Part shown: piece after piece, positions 7,967-15,965 of the stretch
Layout: every line of letters begins with the position of its first letter
Numbering within the stretch: position 1 is the stretch's first letter
NCBI GenBank assembly: GCA_964458015.1
Contig: CAYWGR010000025.1
Coordinates: 1 to 41,250 of the forward strand
From: CAYWGR01 sp964458015
GTDB taxonomy: Bacteria > Planctomycetota > Planctomycetia > Pirellulales > Thermoguttaceae
Direction of reading: 5' to 3'
DNA length: 41,250 nucleotides
Made by a program: the position numbers and the translations under genes
Notes under the pieces: generated by a model
Told to the model about the DNA's origin: nothing
The model's database searches: none
What the model saw: the letters and a program-made list of their open reading frames with translations, nothing else

Positions 7967-10900
7967 ATGGCTCGAAATCCGGGGAAAAGGACACTCCTGG
8001 AGAGGGGTCTTTGCTTGGCTGTATTGTTGGCCCTGAGCATGACAGCTCAGGTGAAGGGTCAGATTGTCGCGCTGGATGACCAAGAAAAAACGGCCGAGGA
8101 TGCCACGGAGAATGTGTTCCTGCCGGCCGACCGTCAAACGCTTCAGAAGCTGGCCGACGCCAAAAAACTGCTCCTCGAAGGTCGCTTCGGCGAGGCCGTC
8201 CGTTGCTTGGGGATTATTCTTGAAGGCCCGGAAGATTTCTTCTTCCAACCCGACAAAAACGCTCCGATCCACCGCAGCTTGAAGGCGGAAGCTCAACGGC
8301 TGGTTGGCCAGATGCCTCGGCAAGGCCGGGAACTCTACGAATTACAATATGGCGCCCGCGCGCGCCGGATGCTGGCCGATGCTCTGGAGTCGGGCGATCT
8401 GACCGCCTTGGCCGAGGTTTCCCACCGATTCTTTCACACCCAAAGCGGATATCAGGCCACGTATCTGCTTGGCCTGAATCACTTCGACCACGGCCGCCCT
8501 CGGGCCGGAGCGATGACGCTCCAGCGTCTCCGAGAACCGGGCGTTAATGCCGAGGAGCTTGAACCGGGGCTGTCGCTTACGCTTGCCGCGTGTTGGCTTC
8601 AGGCAGGGATGCGCGACAAGGCACAAGAGGTTCTCGTCGCGCTGCGTCAGCGTCAACCGACTCTGCGCATGGCCGTCGGCGGTCGCGAAGTAACCATCTT
8701 CAGCAACGATGCGGACGCCATCAACTGGCTGACCGGTTTGATCGGAGCAACGGCGGCAGCCGGGCCGGTCGAAGCTGATCGCTGGCTCATGTTTCGCGGC
8801 GATCCCGCTCGGAATGCCATTTCGTCGGGAAGCGTGCCCTTGCTCAACATGCAATGGCGCGTGCCCGTGACCGACGATCCCCTGGTAGAAACCTTTCTCG
8901 AACAGTTCCAGCGTCAATCCATCGAACAAGCGACCCCGTTGATACCGACTTTGCATCCGCTGGCGGTCGCCGACGTTCTGTTGATGCGAACGGCAAAGAA
9001 TCTGCTGGCGGTCGATTTCGCAACCGGCAAACGTCTTTGGGAAGTGCCTGAGGAAGATGTTACCGAAACCACGCCGGGCATGTCGTCGATCGACGCCCCG
9101 ATGCGGCAATCGTTGATGGTCTCGGGCACGGGCCAACGCCTTTGGGGTGATTTGACTTACGGCACCCTGAGCAGCGACGGCCGGCTGGTCTTCTCGGTCG
9201 AAGATTTGGACATCGCCTCGAACGGGGGCGGAGCCTCGGTGATTCGGATCGGCGGCGGCATCCGCGTGGGAGGCATCATCAACGGCGAGCAAACGACGGC
9301 CCTATGCAATCGCTTGGCTGCCTACGATATCCGCACAGGCAAACTGAAATGGCACATTGGCGGCCGGGCCGGCCCACATGCCTTGCCGTTGGCCGACGCC
9401 TACTTCCTCGGCCCTCCGCTGCCTTTGCAAGGCCAGATCTACGTCCTTGCCGAAATCAAGGGAGAGGTTCGTCTTATAGCGCTCGACGGAACGTCGGGCA
9501 ATCAACTTTGGTCGCAACAGTTGGCCGTCGTCGAACAAGGTCTTGCCCAAGATCTTTTGCGGCGCGGCGCAGGCGTGTCGCCCTCGTGCAACGACGGCAT
9601 CCTCGTCTGCCCCACCGCAACCGGCGCTATCGTCGGCGTGGAACTGGCCAACCGCTCGCTTTTATGGGGATACCGTTACAACCAAGGCCGCAACAACCGC
9701 GGCAATATGATGGGCATTCCCCCATTCGTCGGCGGCATCAACCAACAACGCTGGGCCGATGGCAACGTATTGATCGTCGACGGCCGCGTGTTGGCCACGC
9801 CCACGGAATCCGAGTCGCTTTATTGCTTGAACTTGATCGACGGCAAGGAGCTTTGGAAGTCGCCGCGACGGAACGATTTGTACGTAGCTTGCGCCGACCG
9901 TGAGCGCGTCGTATTGGTCGGGCGTCGCGCGGTTCATGCCCTGAACATGACCGACGGCAAACCGGCATGGAACGGCCGTTCCATCGAACTGCCCGAGAAC
10001 AGCACACCAAGCGGCCGGGGGTTTCTCGCCGCGAATCGCTATTATCTGCCGCTTAGCAATGCCCAAGTGGCCGGCATCGACATTAGCGAAGGGAAAATCG
10101 CACATATCTCGAAGTCACGCAAAGGCGACATCCCCGGCAATCTGATTTGCTACAAAGGAAAGGTCATCTCACAAGGCTCCGAAGGGGTCGATGCCTTCTT
10201 CCAGTTGGACGCCGTGACGGCCGACGTAAAACGCCGTCTGGCCGCGAATCCCAACGACGCCGAGGCGCTGTCGCTTTTAGGCGAGACCCAGTTAGACGCC
10301 GGCAATCGCTCGGAAGCGGTCGCCTCGTTCCGCCGCGCTTACGACCTTGTTCCCACCCCGCGCACCCGCGAGTTATTACGCGACGCTCTGCTGGACGGTC
10401 TTCGGACGGAATTCGCCGCATACCGCAACCGTATCGGCGAAGTGGAACAACTGGCCGACAACGCCGAGCAAAAGGCGGACTATATGCGGCTCATGGCCGG
10501 CGGGCTGCGTCAGGCCGGCGAGTTGGTCTCGGCCTTCGATTATTATCAGAAGCTGATGAATCTCGAACCGAATCGCCTGGTGTTCGATCGGATCGACCCA
10601 ACGCTCTCGGTTCGGCGCGACCGCTGGTTCCAATCACAATTGGCGTTGCTCCGCAGCGAGGCCAAGGAAGACGACGCGGCCAAAATCGACGCCGCCGTAA
10701 AAACGCAGCTCGACGCCGCGCTGGCCGCCGGTTCGATCGAAGGTTTGCAACGATTTCTCGACTATTACGGTAACCAGCCTTCGGCCGTTTCAGCGAAAGG
10801 CGAACTATCTCGGAAACTCCGCAGCGCTAACCGTTTGATCGAAGCGGAACTGACCCAGAGTTCCGAAGACGCGAAGCATTTTCACAACGGCGACGACGCT

Positions 10901-10969
10901 CGACCGCATCGGAAAGATCAGGACGCCTCTTGGCCGGTCGGCAAAGCCCAGATAACAACCATCACATAG
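7967..10969 (+). CDS. Secreted TPR / PQQ-like beta-propeller protein, N-terminal part, ended by an internal TAG
   Basis: This 1000-aa protein starts at the ATG at 7967, which begins a signal peptide (RNPGKRTLLERGLCLAVLLAL). Residues ~45-260 are TPR-like helices (LLEGRFGEAVRCLG). WLMFRGDPARNA near residue 273 is the typical entry to a PQQ-like beta-propeller, whose blades show repeats such as DFATGKRLWEVP, DIRTGKLKWHIGG and DGTSGNQLWSQQL. From ~residue 740 a second TPR block follows (LAANPNDAEALSLLGETQLDAG). The frame stops at TAG 10967-10969, right after WPVGKAQITTIT, but the same frame continues with no further stop to 12511. The family is known as a secreted or envelope planctomycete protein of unknown role; no quinone cofactor use is implied. 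It heads the long + strand cluster. Confidence 0.85.
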   Translation: MARNPGKRTLLERGLCLAVLLALSMTAQVKGQIVALDDQEKTAEDATENVFLPADRQTLQKLADAKKLLLEGRFGEAVRCLGIILEGPEDFFFQPDKNAPIHRSLKAEAQRLVGQMPRQGRELYELQYGARARRMLADALESGDLTALAEVSHRFFHTQSGYQATYLLGLNHFDHGRPRAGAMTLQRLREPGVNAEELEPGLSLTLAACWLQAGMRDKAQEVLVALRQRQPTLRMAVGGREVTIFSNDADAINWLTGLIGATAAAGPVEADRWLMFRGDPARNAISSGSVPLLNMQWRVPVTDDPLVETFLEQFQRQSIEQATPLIPTLHPLAVADVLLMRTAKNLLAVDFATGKRLWEVPEEDVTETTPGMSSIDAPMRQSLMVSGTGQRLWGDLTYGTLSSDGRLVFSVEDLDIASNGGGASVIRIGGGIRVGGIINGEQTTALCNRLAAYDIRTGKLKWHIGGRAGPHALPLADAYFLGPPLPLQGQIYVLAEIKGEVRLIALDGTSGNQLWSQQLAVVEQGLAQDLLRRGAGVSPSCNDGILVCPTATGAIVGVELANRSLLWGYRYNQGRNNRGNMMGIPPFVGGINQQRWADGNVLIVDGRVLATPTESESLYCLNLIDGKELWKSPRRNDLYVACADRERVVLVGRRAVHALNMTDGKPAWNGRSIELPENSTPSGRGFLAANRYYLPLSNAQVAGIDISEGKIAHISKSRKGDIPGNLICYKGKVISQGSEGVDAFFQLDAVTADVKRRLAANPNDAEALSLLGETQLDAGNRSEAVASFRRAYDLVPTPRTRELLRDALLDGLRTEFAAYRNRIGEVEQLADNAEQKADYMRLMAGGLRQAGELVSAFDYYQKLMNLEPNRLVFDRIDPTLSVRRDRWFQSQLALLRSEAKEDDAAKIDAAVKTQLDAALAAGSIEGLQRFLDYYGNQPSAVSAKGELSRKLRSANRLIEAELTQSSEDAKHFHNGDDARPHRKDQDASWPVGKAQITTIT

Positions 10970-12511
10970 AGCAGCGCCTCGGCTAACGCCTATAGCCGTT
11001 ATGCCATCGACATCCGGGGCAAAGTCGAGACGTACTTCTCCGACACAACGCTCCATTTCGACGACGCCCGCCACTTGATCTTCGGAAACGACGGTTGGGG
11101 CCGGCAGCAATGGCAAATTTCCTTGGCCGCGGAAGGACAACACCAGAACTTCGCTTACAATCGGGCCTGGACCCATGCACGGGCCGAAGGCCACCTTCTG
11201 CTGGTTATGCTCGGCACGAAAATCATCGCCATCGACACCTTGGGCCAAGGACGCAACGGACCGGCTCGATTGCTCTGGGCGCAAGATTTGATGGGCACCG
11301 ACCAAACGGGCCTGCGTTCTTCCCTGTTTGGCGGCATCCTGCCCTGGCAGTTGCAAAATCAGATAACGCAACTTAACGACCGCATCAATTTGATCGGGCC
11401 GATCACCAGCAGGTATGTCTGCTTCCAACGGTTCCGCAATCTGATCGCCGTTGACCCCGCCGATGGATCGCAGCTTTGGATCCGGCAAAACATAACGCCC
11501 GGCAGCGACCTGTTCGGCGACGATCAGTATTTGTTCGTTCTTTCGCCCGATCGCGAAGACGCCCTGCTGCTCAGGGCCTCGGACGGCGAGATGCTGGGAA
11601 CCCGGAAGGTGCCTCGTACCAGCAGCCGGCAAGTGCTTCCGACGGGTGAGGAAAAAACCGTCTACACCCATCTCGAAGAATCGTACCTGGCCGTGCTCGG
11701 CCGCCAATTGTTGTTGTGGTGGCAGGAAGGCACGGGCCGCACCCTGACGCTGATCGATCCGCTCGAAGGCCGCGACCTTTGGCCGGGTCACAAGTTTTCC
11801 AGTGCCGCGCGCGCCTGCGTCATTCGCGATGAAGCCGTGGGAGTTTTCGAGCCGGACGGCCGGTTCGTTTTGCTGGGGTTGCCCGACGGCCGCACCATCG
11901 CCGACGTGAAACTTCAAGCGGAACCCCGCTTGATCGACATCTCGATCGAAGCCGACGACAGCCGCTATTACCTGATCACGCGCAGTTCCGGATCCGAAAG
12001 AAACGGCGTCAACATCCAACCTTTGATCGGCAGTGATCCCAAGCCCATCAACTTCGGGCGGCTTTACGCCTTCGACAAACAAGGCAAAACGCTTTGGGCC
12101 GAGCCGGCGGTCGTGCAAAACCAATTTTTATATTCCGACCAGCCCGTGCGGCTTCCGATCCTGACGTTCGCCGGTCAAGTCTACGAACAAAACGGGAACG
12201 GGGGCCGCCAAAAGCTGGCCGTACAGTGCATCGACAAACGAAACGGCCGCACAGCATTCAAAGCCGAATATCCCAATCAAAACAACATCTTTGATATCAC
12301 CGGCAACATCGATAAAAAGACCGTCGATGTGGTTTTGCAACGCCAAACCATCCGGCTGACATTTACCGACCAACCGCTCCCTCCGCCGTCGCCTTCGGAC
12401 GGCGAGATCACCAAAAAACCGTCAACAACCAAAGCTTCCAGCGATTTCTGGAATTCGGTACAAAAGGCATTCGGCGGTTTGTTGGGCGGAGCAGAGCAAA
12501 AAAAGCAATAA
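10970..12511 (+). CDS. C-terminal part (second beta-propeller) of the interrupted TPR/PQQ-like protein
   Basis: These 513 codons continue in the same frame immediately after the TAG at 10967. The first residues (SSASANAYSRYAIDIRGKVE) already look like folded protein and join naturally to the WPVGK segment before the stop. Propeller-type repeats follow (LIFGNDGWGRQQWQISL, LLLVMLGTKIIAIDTLG, NLIAVDPADGSQLWIRQ, YAFDKQGKTLWAEPAV). If translated alone it would need an internal start: the nearest is TTG 11075, the first good ATG is 11207, and neither has a signal peptide or a clear ribosome site. So either the pair is a pseudogene, the TAG is a sequence error, or the stop is read through. A Gln/Ser/Lys-rich tail ends the protein, 13 bp before the next gene. 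Confidence 0.75.
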   Translation, partial: SSASANAYSRYAIDIRGKVETYFSDTTLHFDDARHLIFGNDGWGRQQWQISLAAEGQHQNFAYNRAWTHARAEGHLLLVMLGTKIIAIDTLGQGRNGPARLLWAQDLMGTDQTGLRSSLFGGILPWQLQNQITQLNDRINLIGPITSRYVCFQRFRNLIAVDPADGSQLWIRQNITPGSDLFGDDQYLFVLSPDREDALLLRASDGEMLGTRKVPRTSSRQVLPTGEEKTVYTHLEESYLAVLGRQLLLWWQEGTGRTLTLIDPLEGRDLWPGHKFSSAARACVIRDEAVGVFEPDGRFVLLGLPDGRTIADVKLQAEPRLIDISIEADDSRYYLITRSSGSERNGVNIQPLIGSDPKPINFGRLYAFDKQGKTLWAEPAVVQNQFLYSDQPVRLPILTFAGQVYEQNGNGGRQKLAVQCIDKRNGRTAFKAEYPNQNNIFDITGNIDKKTVDVVLQRQTIRLTFTDQPLPPPSPSDGEITKKPSTTKASSDFWNSVQKAFGGLLGGAEQKKQ

Positions 12512-12524
12512 CAAGTTAACCGAT

Positions 12525-13559
12525 ATGTTTCCTGACGCCAAAATTCGATTCGCCGCGATCCTCGTCTTCGTGACGTTTTGGCCGGCTGTTGCCGCGGCCG
12601 CAACGTCGAACAGCGACGTGGATCGGGCGATTTCACGCGGCCTGGATTGGCTGGCCGCCCATCAATCGCGGCTGGGGCATTGGACCGCCAGCGGCGACCG
12701 CTATCCTACTGCGATGACCGCCCTGGCGGGCACCGCCTTATTGTGCGAAGGCTCGACTACCACGCAAGGCAAGTACGCGGCGAATATCAACAAGGCCGTC
12801 GAATATCTTGTGAATCGCAGCCGCTCGAACGGCTTGATCGGCGATCCCACGCGCGACGACCGTTACACCTACGGCCACGGTTTCGCCATGCTTTTTCTTT
12901 CGCAAGTGCTGGGCGAGGAAGAAGACGCCGAACGCCGCGAACAGTTGATCGACGTATTGACCCGCGCCGTCGTGTTCACCGGCCGCGCCCAGACCGAGGG
13001 CGGCGGTTGGGGATACGTCAGCGCGAAAGACGGCAACGGATTCGATGAAGGTTCGACCACCATTACGCAAGTCCAAGGTCTGCGCGGTTGCCGCAACGCC
13101 GGCATCCCGGTTCCCAAGGAAATCGTCGATAAGGCCGTGGCCTATATCCGCAAATGCACCGGCCCCGACGGAGGCGTTCGCTACAATTTGGCCGGCGCAG
13201 GCGGGGGCGGACGTCCGCCCATCACCGCTGCGGCCATCGCCTGTCTCTATAACGCCGGCGATTACGACAGCGAATATGTTCCGAAGCTGTTGAAGTACTG
13301 CAAGAAAAACTTGGACAACATCACCAACCAAGGTTTCGGCCACTGGCACTACGCCCATTATTACTATGCCCAAGTCTTGTATCGCGAAGGCGGCAAGGAA
13401 TGGGAAACGTATCGCGATAAAATCTTTCCGCGAATCGTCTCCGAAGCCGGCGCCGACGGCTCGTGGAACCAAGGCTACATCGGCACCGTCTACACAACCG
13501 CCAGCAACTTAATCATCCTGCAACTCCCCAAAGCAACCCTACCTATTTACCAGCGATAA
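12525..13559 (+). CDS. Secreted prenyltransferase/squalene-cyclase-fold (alpha/alpha toroid) protein
   Basis: This 344-aa protein has a signal peptide (residues ~1-27, ending AVAAAA). Helical repeats of the terpene-cyclase/prenyltransferase type follow: VDRAISRGLDWLAAHQ, TAMTALAGTALL, GHGFAMLFLSQVLGEE, GGGWGYVSAKDGNGFDEGS, QVQGLRGCRNAGI and AIACLYNAGDY. The GGWGY and DGSW turns are QW-like. There is no DxDD or other cyclase acid motif, and the protein is far shorter than squalene-hopene cyclase, so enzymatic cyclisation is unlikely; a binding or scaffold role is my inference. It starts 13 bp after the interrupted TPR/propeller gene and ends 5 bp before moxR, so it belongs to the same transcript. 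Confidence 0.85.
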   Translation: MFPDAKIRFAAILVFVTFWPAVAAAATSNSDVDRAISRGLDWLAAHQSRLGHWTASGDRYPTAMTALAGTALLCEGSTTTQGKYAANINKAVEYLVNRSRSNGLIGDPTRDDRYTYGHGFAMLFLSQVLGEEEDAERREQLIDVLTRAVVFTGRAQTEGGGWGYVSAKDGNGFDEGSTTITQVQGLRGCRNAGIPVPKEIVDKAVAYIRKCTGPDGGVRYNLAGAGGGGRPPITAAAIACLYNAGDYDSEYVPKLLKYCKKNLDNITNQGFGHWHYAHYYYAQVLYREGGKEWETYRDKIFPRIVSEAGADGSWNQGYIGTVYTTASNLIILQLPKATLPIYQR

Positions 13560-13564
13560 CTTCC

Positions 13565-14620
13565 ATGACCGACCACAAACTCAACTTGGACGACGGCGCC
13601 GCCGTCGAGCGGCTCGGCAACGCCCGGCAAAAAATCATCGACCAATTGTCGCACGTCATCGTCGGCCAGGCCGATGTGATCGAGGAGCTGTTGATTTGTT
13701 TGTTCAGCCGAGGCCACTGCCTGTTGGAGGGCGTGCCCGGATTAGCCAAGACGTTGATGATCAGCACGCTCAGCCGCTCGCTCAACCTTACGTTCAGCCG
13801 CATTCAATTCACGCCCGACCTTATGCCGGCCGACATCACCGGCACCGATGTGATCGAAGAAAACCGCACCACCGGCGTGCGCGACTTCCGATTCCTTGAA
13901 GGTCCGCTGTTCTCCAACGTGGTGCTTGCCGACGAAATCAACCGCACACCGCCGAAAACCCAGGCGGCTCTGCTCGAAGCCATGCAAGAGCGCCAAGTGA
14001 CCGTCGGGCGGATCCGCCACGGGCTGGCCGATCCGTTCTTTGTCTTGGCCACGCAAAACCCCATCGAGCAGGAAGGCACCTATCCGCTGCCCGAGGCCCA
14101 GCAAGACCGCTTCATGTTCAAGGTGTTCGTCCGCTACCCCAGTTTCACGGAAGAATTGGAGGTTGCCCGGCGAACCACCGCCGCGCAAACCGATTTGGTT
14201 TCGCCGGTTCTGAAAGCGGACGAAATTTTGGATCTTCAGCGTCTCGTTCGCCAGGTGCCGGTTTCCGACCATATCATCCGATACGCTCTGGCGTTGGTCC
14301 GCCAAACTCGCGTACATGAACCCGGCGTGCCTGATTTCATCGAGGAGCAACTCAGTTGGGGCGCTGGCCCGCGTGCCGTGCAATTTTTGATCCTCGGCTC
14401 GAAAGCCCGGGCGTTGCTGCAAGGGCGAACCTACGTTACGTGCGAGGATATCCAAGCGTTGGCCAAGCCGGTGCTGCGGCATCGTTTGGTGTTAAGCTTC
14501 ACGGCCGAAAGCGAAGGCATCGCCCCAGACGACATCATCCAGCGGTTGTTGACGATCACCCCGGCCCGCGAGGATGAATTGACAAATGACGCAAGATTCC
14601 AAAAAATGTTCGCCTCCTAA
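13565..14620 (+). CDS. MoxR-family AAA+ ATPase
   Basis: This 351-aa cytoplasmic ATPase has Walker A GVPGLAKT (residues 56-63), Walker B VVLADEIN (119-126) with the MoxR signature RTPPKTQAALLEAMQERQ, sensor 1 ATQNPIEQEGTYPLPEAQ, and a C-terminal lid domain. MoxR proteins act as chaperone-like ATPases that mature or insert partner complexes, usually with VWA proteins. The start is the ATG at 13565, 5 bp after the preceding stop; the frame is open further upstream but overlaps the previous gene. A DUF58 gene and two VWA genes follow, the classical arrangement. All nucleotide-binding motifs look intact. Confidence 0.95.
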   Translation: MTDHKLNLDDGAAVERLGNARQKIIDQLSHVIVGQADVIEELLICLFSRGHCLLEGVPGLAKTLMISTLSRSLNLTFSRIQFTPDLMPADITGTDVIEENRTTGVRDFRFLEGPLFSNVVLADEINRTPPKTQAALLEAMQERQVTVGRIRHGLADPFFVLATQNPIEQEGTYPLPEAQQDRFMFKVFVRYPSFTEELEVARRTTAAQTDLVSPVLKADEILDLQRLVRQVPVSDHIIRYALALVRQTRVHEPGVPDFIEEQLSWGAGPRAVQFLILGSKARALLQGRTYVTCEDIQALAKPVLRHRLVLSFTAESEGIAPDDIIQRLLTITPAREDELTNDARFQKMFAS

Positions 14621-14751
14621 ATGATCGCGGAAAGTCGTTTTGTTTTCCTGAGCGAAACGGATGATTTTGGAACACCTGGGGGAACTTCGTTTCACTTGGA
14701 ATGACCAATCATTGACGACTTTCGCCGCGACTGAAACCTGATTAACAGCCG

Positions 14752-15660
14752 ATGCACGACGCCAAGAAATTCCTGGATCCCGAAGCGATCAAACGAATCG
14801 CCCGGCTCGACTTGCGCGCACGGCACATCGTCGAAGGATTTCTGTCGGGCATGCACCGCAGCCCCTACTTCGGCCAGTCGATCGAGTTTCGCCAGCATCG
14901 CGAATACACCTACGGCGACGATCCCCGCTACGTGGATTGGAAAGTTTGGGCGAAACAAGATCGCTATTACGTCAAACAGTTCGAGGAAGACACGAACCTT
15001 CGCTGCACGCTGTTGTGCGACGTATCCGGCAGCATGCGTTACGGCCGGGGAGCCCTGAACAAATACGAATACGGCTGCACGGTGGCCGTCAGCCTGGCCT
15101 ATCTGCTTTTGCGGCAGCAAGACGCCGTCGGCTGCGTGGCTTTCGACGAATCGATCCGCATGACGGTGCCGCAACGCACCAAGCGAAACCATCTCGACTC
15201 GATCATCCAAGCGTTGGAATTAAGCGATCCCAAGCAAAAAACCGACATCTACCAGATCCTCCGCAATGTCACCGAAAGCAATCCGCGCCGCGGGCTGATG
15301 GTTTTAGTATCAGATTTGTTGGTCGATCGTCCTGCGTTGTTTCGCGGCCTGCGGTTGTTGCGAAGCCGCGGACACGATGTCATGGTTTTCCATGTTCTGG
15401 ATGACGACGAGCTTGATTTTCCATTCAACGGTCCCACGCGGTTTGAAGGCCTTGAATTGCCCGACCAATTGCGATGCAATCCCCGCGCCTTGCGCGAAGG
15501 ATACATGGCTTCGCTGAGCGTTTATTTGGAAGAAATCCGCCGCGGCTGCACGAATCACGGCGTTGACTATGCGTTGCTCCGCACCAGTCAACCGTTGGAT
15601 GCCGCCCTGGCCGCCTATTTAAGCAACCGATTAGGAATGCACCATAAGAATAGTGGCTAG
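14752..15660 (+). CDS. DUF58 domain protein (VWA-like MoxR partner)
   Basis: This 302-aa protein has no signal peptide. The DUF58 signature REYTYGDDPRYVDWK is at residues 50-64, and a VWA-like fold follows with the metal-site motif DVSGSM at 90-95. DUF58 proteins accompany MoxR ATPases and are thought to bring them to VWA membrane partners. The last codons (N-S-G-stop) lie inside the first units of a heptamer repeat array that begins at 15651, so the C-terminus seems to have been set by the repeat. A 131-bp gap separates it from moxR; that gap has only a loose inverted repeat (GAAAGTCGT near 14629 and its complement near 14714). Confidence 0.93.
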   Translation: MHDAKKFLDPEAIKRIARLDLRARHIVEGFLSGMHRSPYFGQSIEFRQHREYTYGDDPRYVDWKVWAKQDRYYVKQFEEDTNLRCTLLCDVSGSMRYGRGALNKYEYGCTVAVSLAYLLLRQQDAVGCVAFDESIRMTVPQRTKRNHLDSIIQALELSDPKQKTDIYQILRNVTESNPRRGLMVLVSDLLVDRPALFRGLRLLRSRGHDVMVFHVLDDDELDFPFNGPTRFEGLELPDQLRCNPRALREGYMASLSVYLEEIRRGCTNHGVDYALLRTSQPLDAALAAYLSNRLGMHHKNSG

Positions 15661-15685
15661 TGAATAGTGGTTAGTGGATAGTGAA
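15651..15685 (+). repeat. Heptamer array TAGTGRN x5, left array of element A
   Basis: Five contiguous 7-base units (TAGTGGC, TAGTGAA, TAGTGGT, TAGTGGA, TAGTGAA) start inside the last codons of the DUF58 gene; the second unit supplies its TAG stop. The complementary array is at 15895-15961. Confidence 0.85.
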
Positions 15686-15844
15686 GACAGACAAATGATA
15701 TAAGAGACTTTTTTTACAAATATCGATTTACTTTCGCCATACATCAACCGTTCTTCATTAACTACTAGTATATCGTTGCAATGGATTTTGAGAGTGACCC
15801 GTTTGACGGCTGGGCGACACATTACCCTCATACAAAACTATTCA

Positions 15845-15863
15845 GGCCGACGTACCGTCGGCC
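15845..15863. terminator. Strong GC hairpin inside the heptamer-flanked element
   Basis: GGCCGACG and CGTCGGCC form a perfect 8-bp stem around the 3-base loop TAC. No T run follows, so it may be a structural part of the element or a transcript-stability hairpin rather than an intrinsic terminator. Confidence 0.45.
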
Positions 15864-15894
15864 GCTAAACTGAAATACTCGACTGCAATTGGGT

Positions 15895-15961
15895 ACTAGC
15901 CACTATCCACTATCCACTAGCCACTATCCACTAGCCACTATCCACTAGCCACTAACCACTA
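15895..15961 (-). repeat. Heptamer array NCCACTA x9, right array of element A
   Basis: After a partial unit (ACTA), nine contiguous 7-base units alternate GCCACTA and TCCACTA, ending with ACCACTA. They are the reverse complement of the left array. The ATG of the VWA gene follows after only GTTC, so the array occupies the place of a ribosome-binding site. Confidence 0.88.
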
Positions 15962-15965
15962 GTTC

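Larger units (their letters stand above)
15661..15965. other. 305-bp gap between DUF58 and VWA genes occupied by a heptamer-flanked element
   Basis: I see no gene. The gap is bounded by heptamer arrays in opposite orientation, so the two ends could pair in RNA or single-stranded DNA and loop out about 200 bases. The interior is AT-rich near 15690-15780 and carries a strong GC hairpin at 15845-15863. The downstream gene starts 4 bases after the right array. Confidence 0.6.

Noticed and set aside
10967..10969. TAG read as pyrrolysine
   Set aside because: No pyrrolysine genes are visible in the window, the residue is not in a known pyrrolysine context, and a nonsense mutation or error is simpler.
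15651..15961. Heptamer arrays as a CRISPR array
   Set aside because: The unit is only 7 bases, contiguous, with no spacers, and no cas genes are present.
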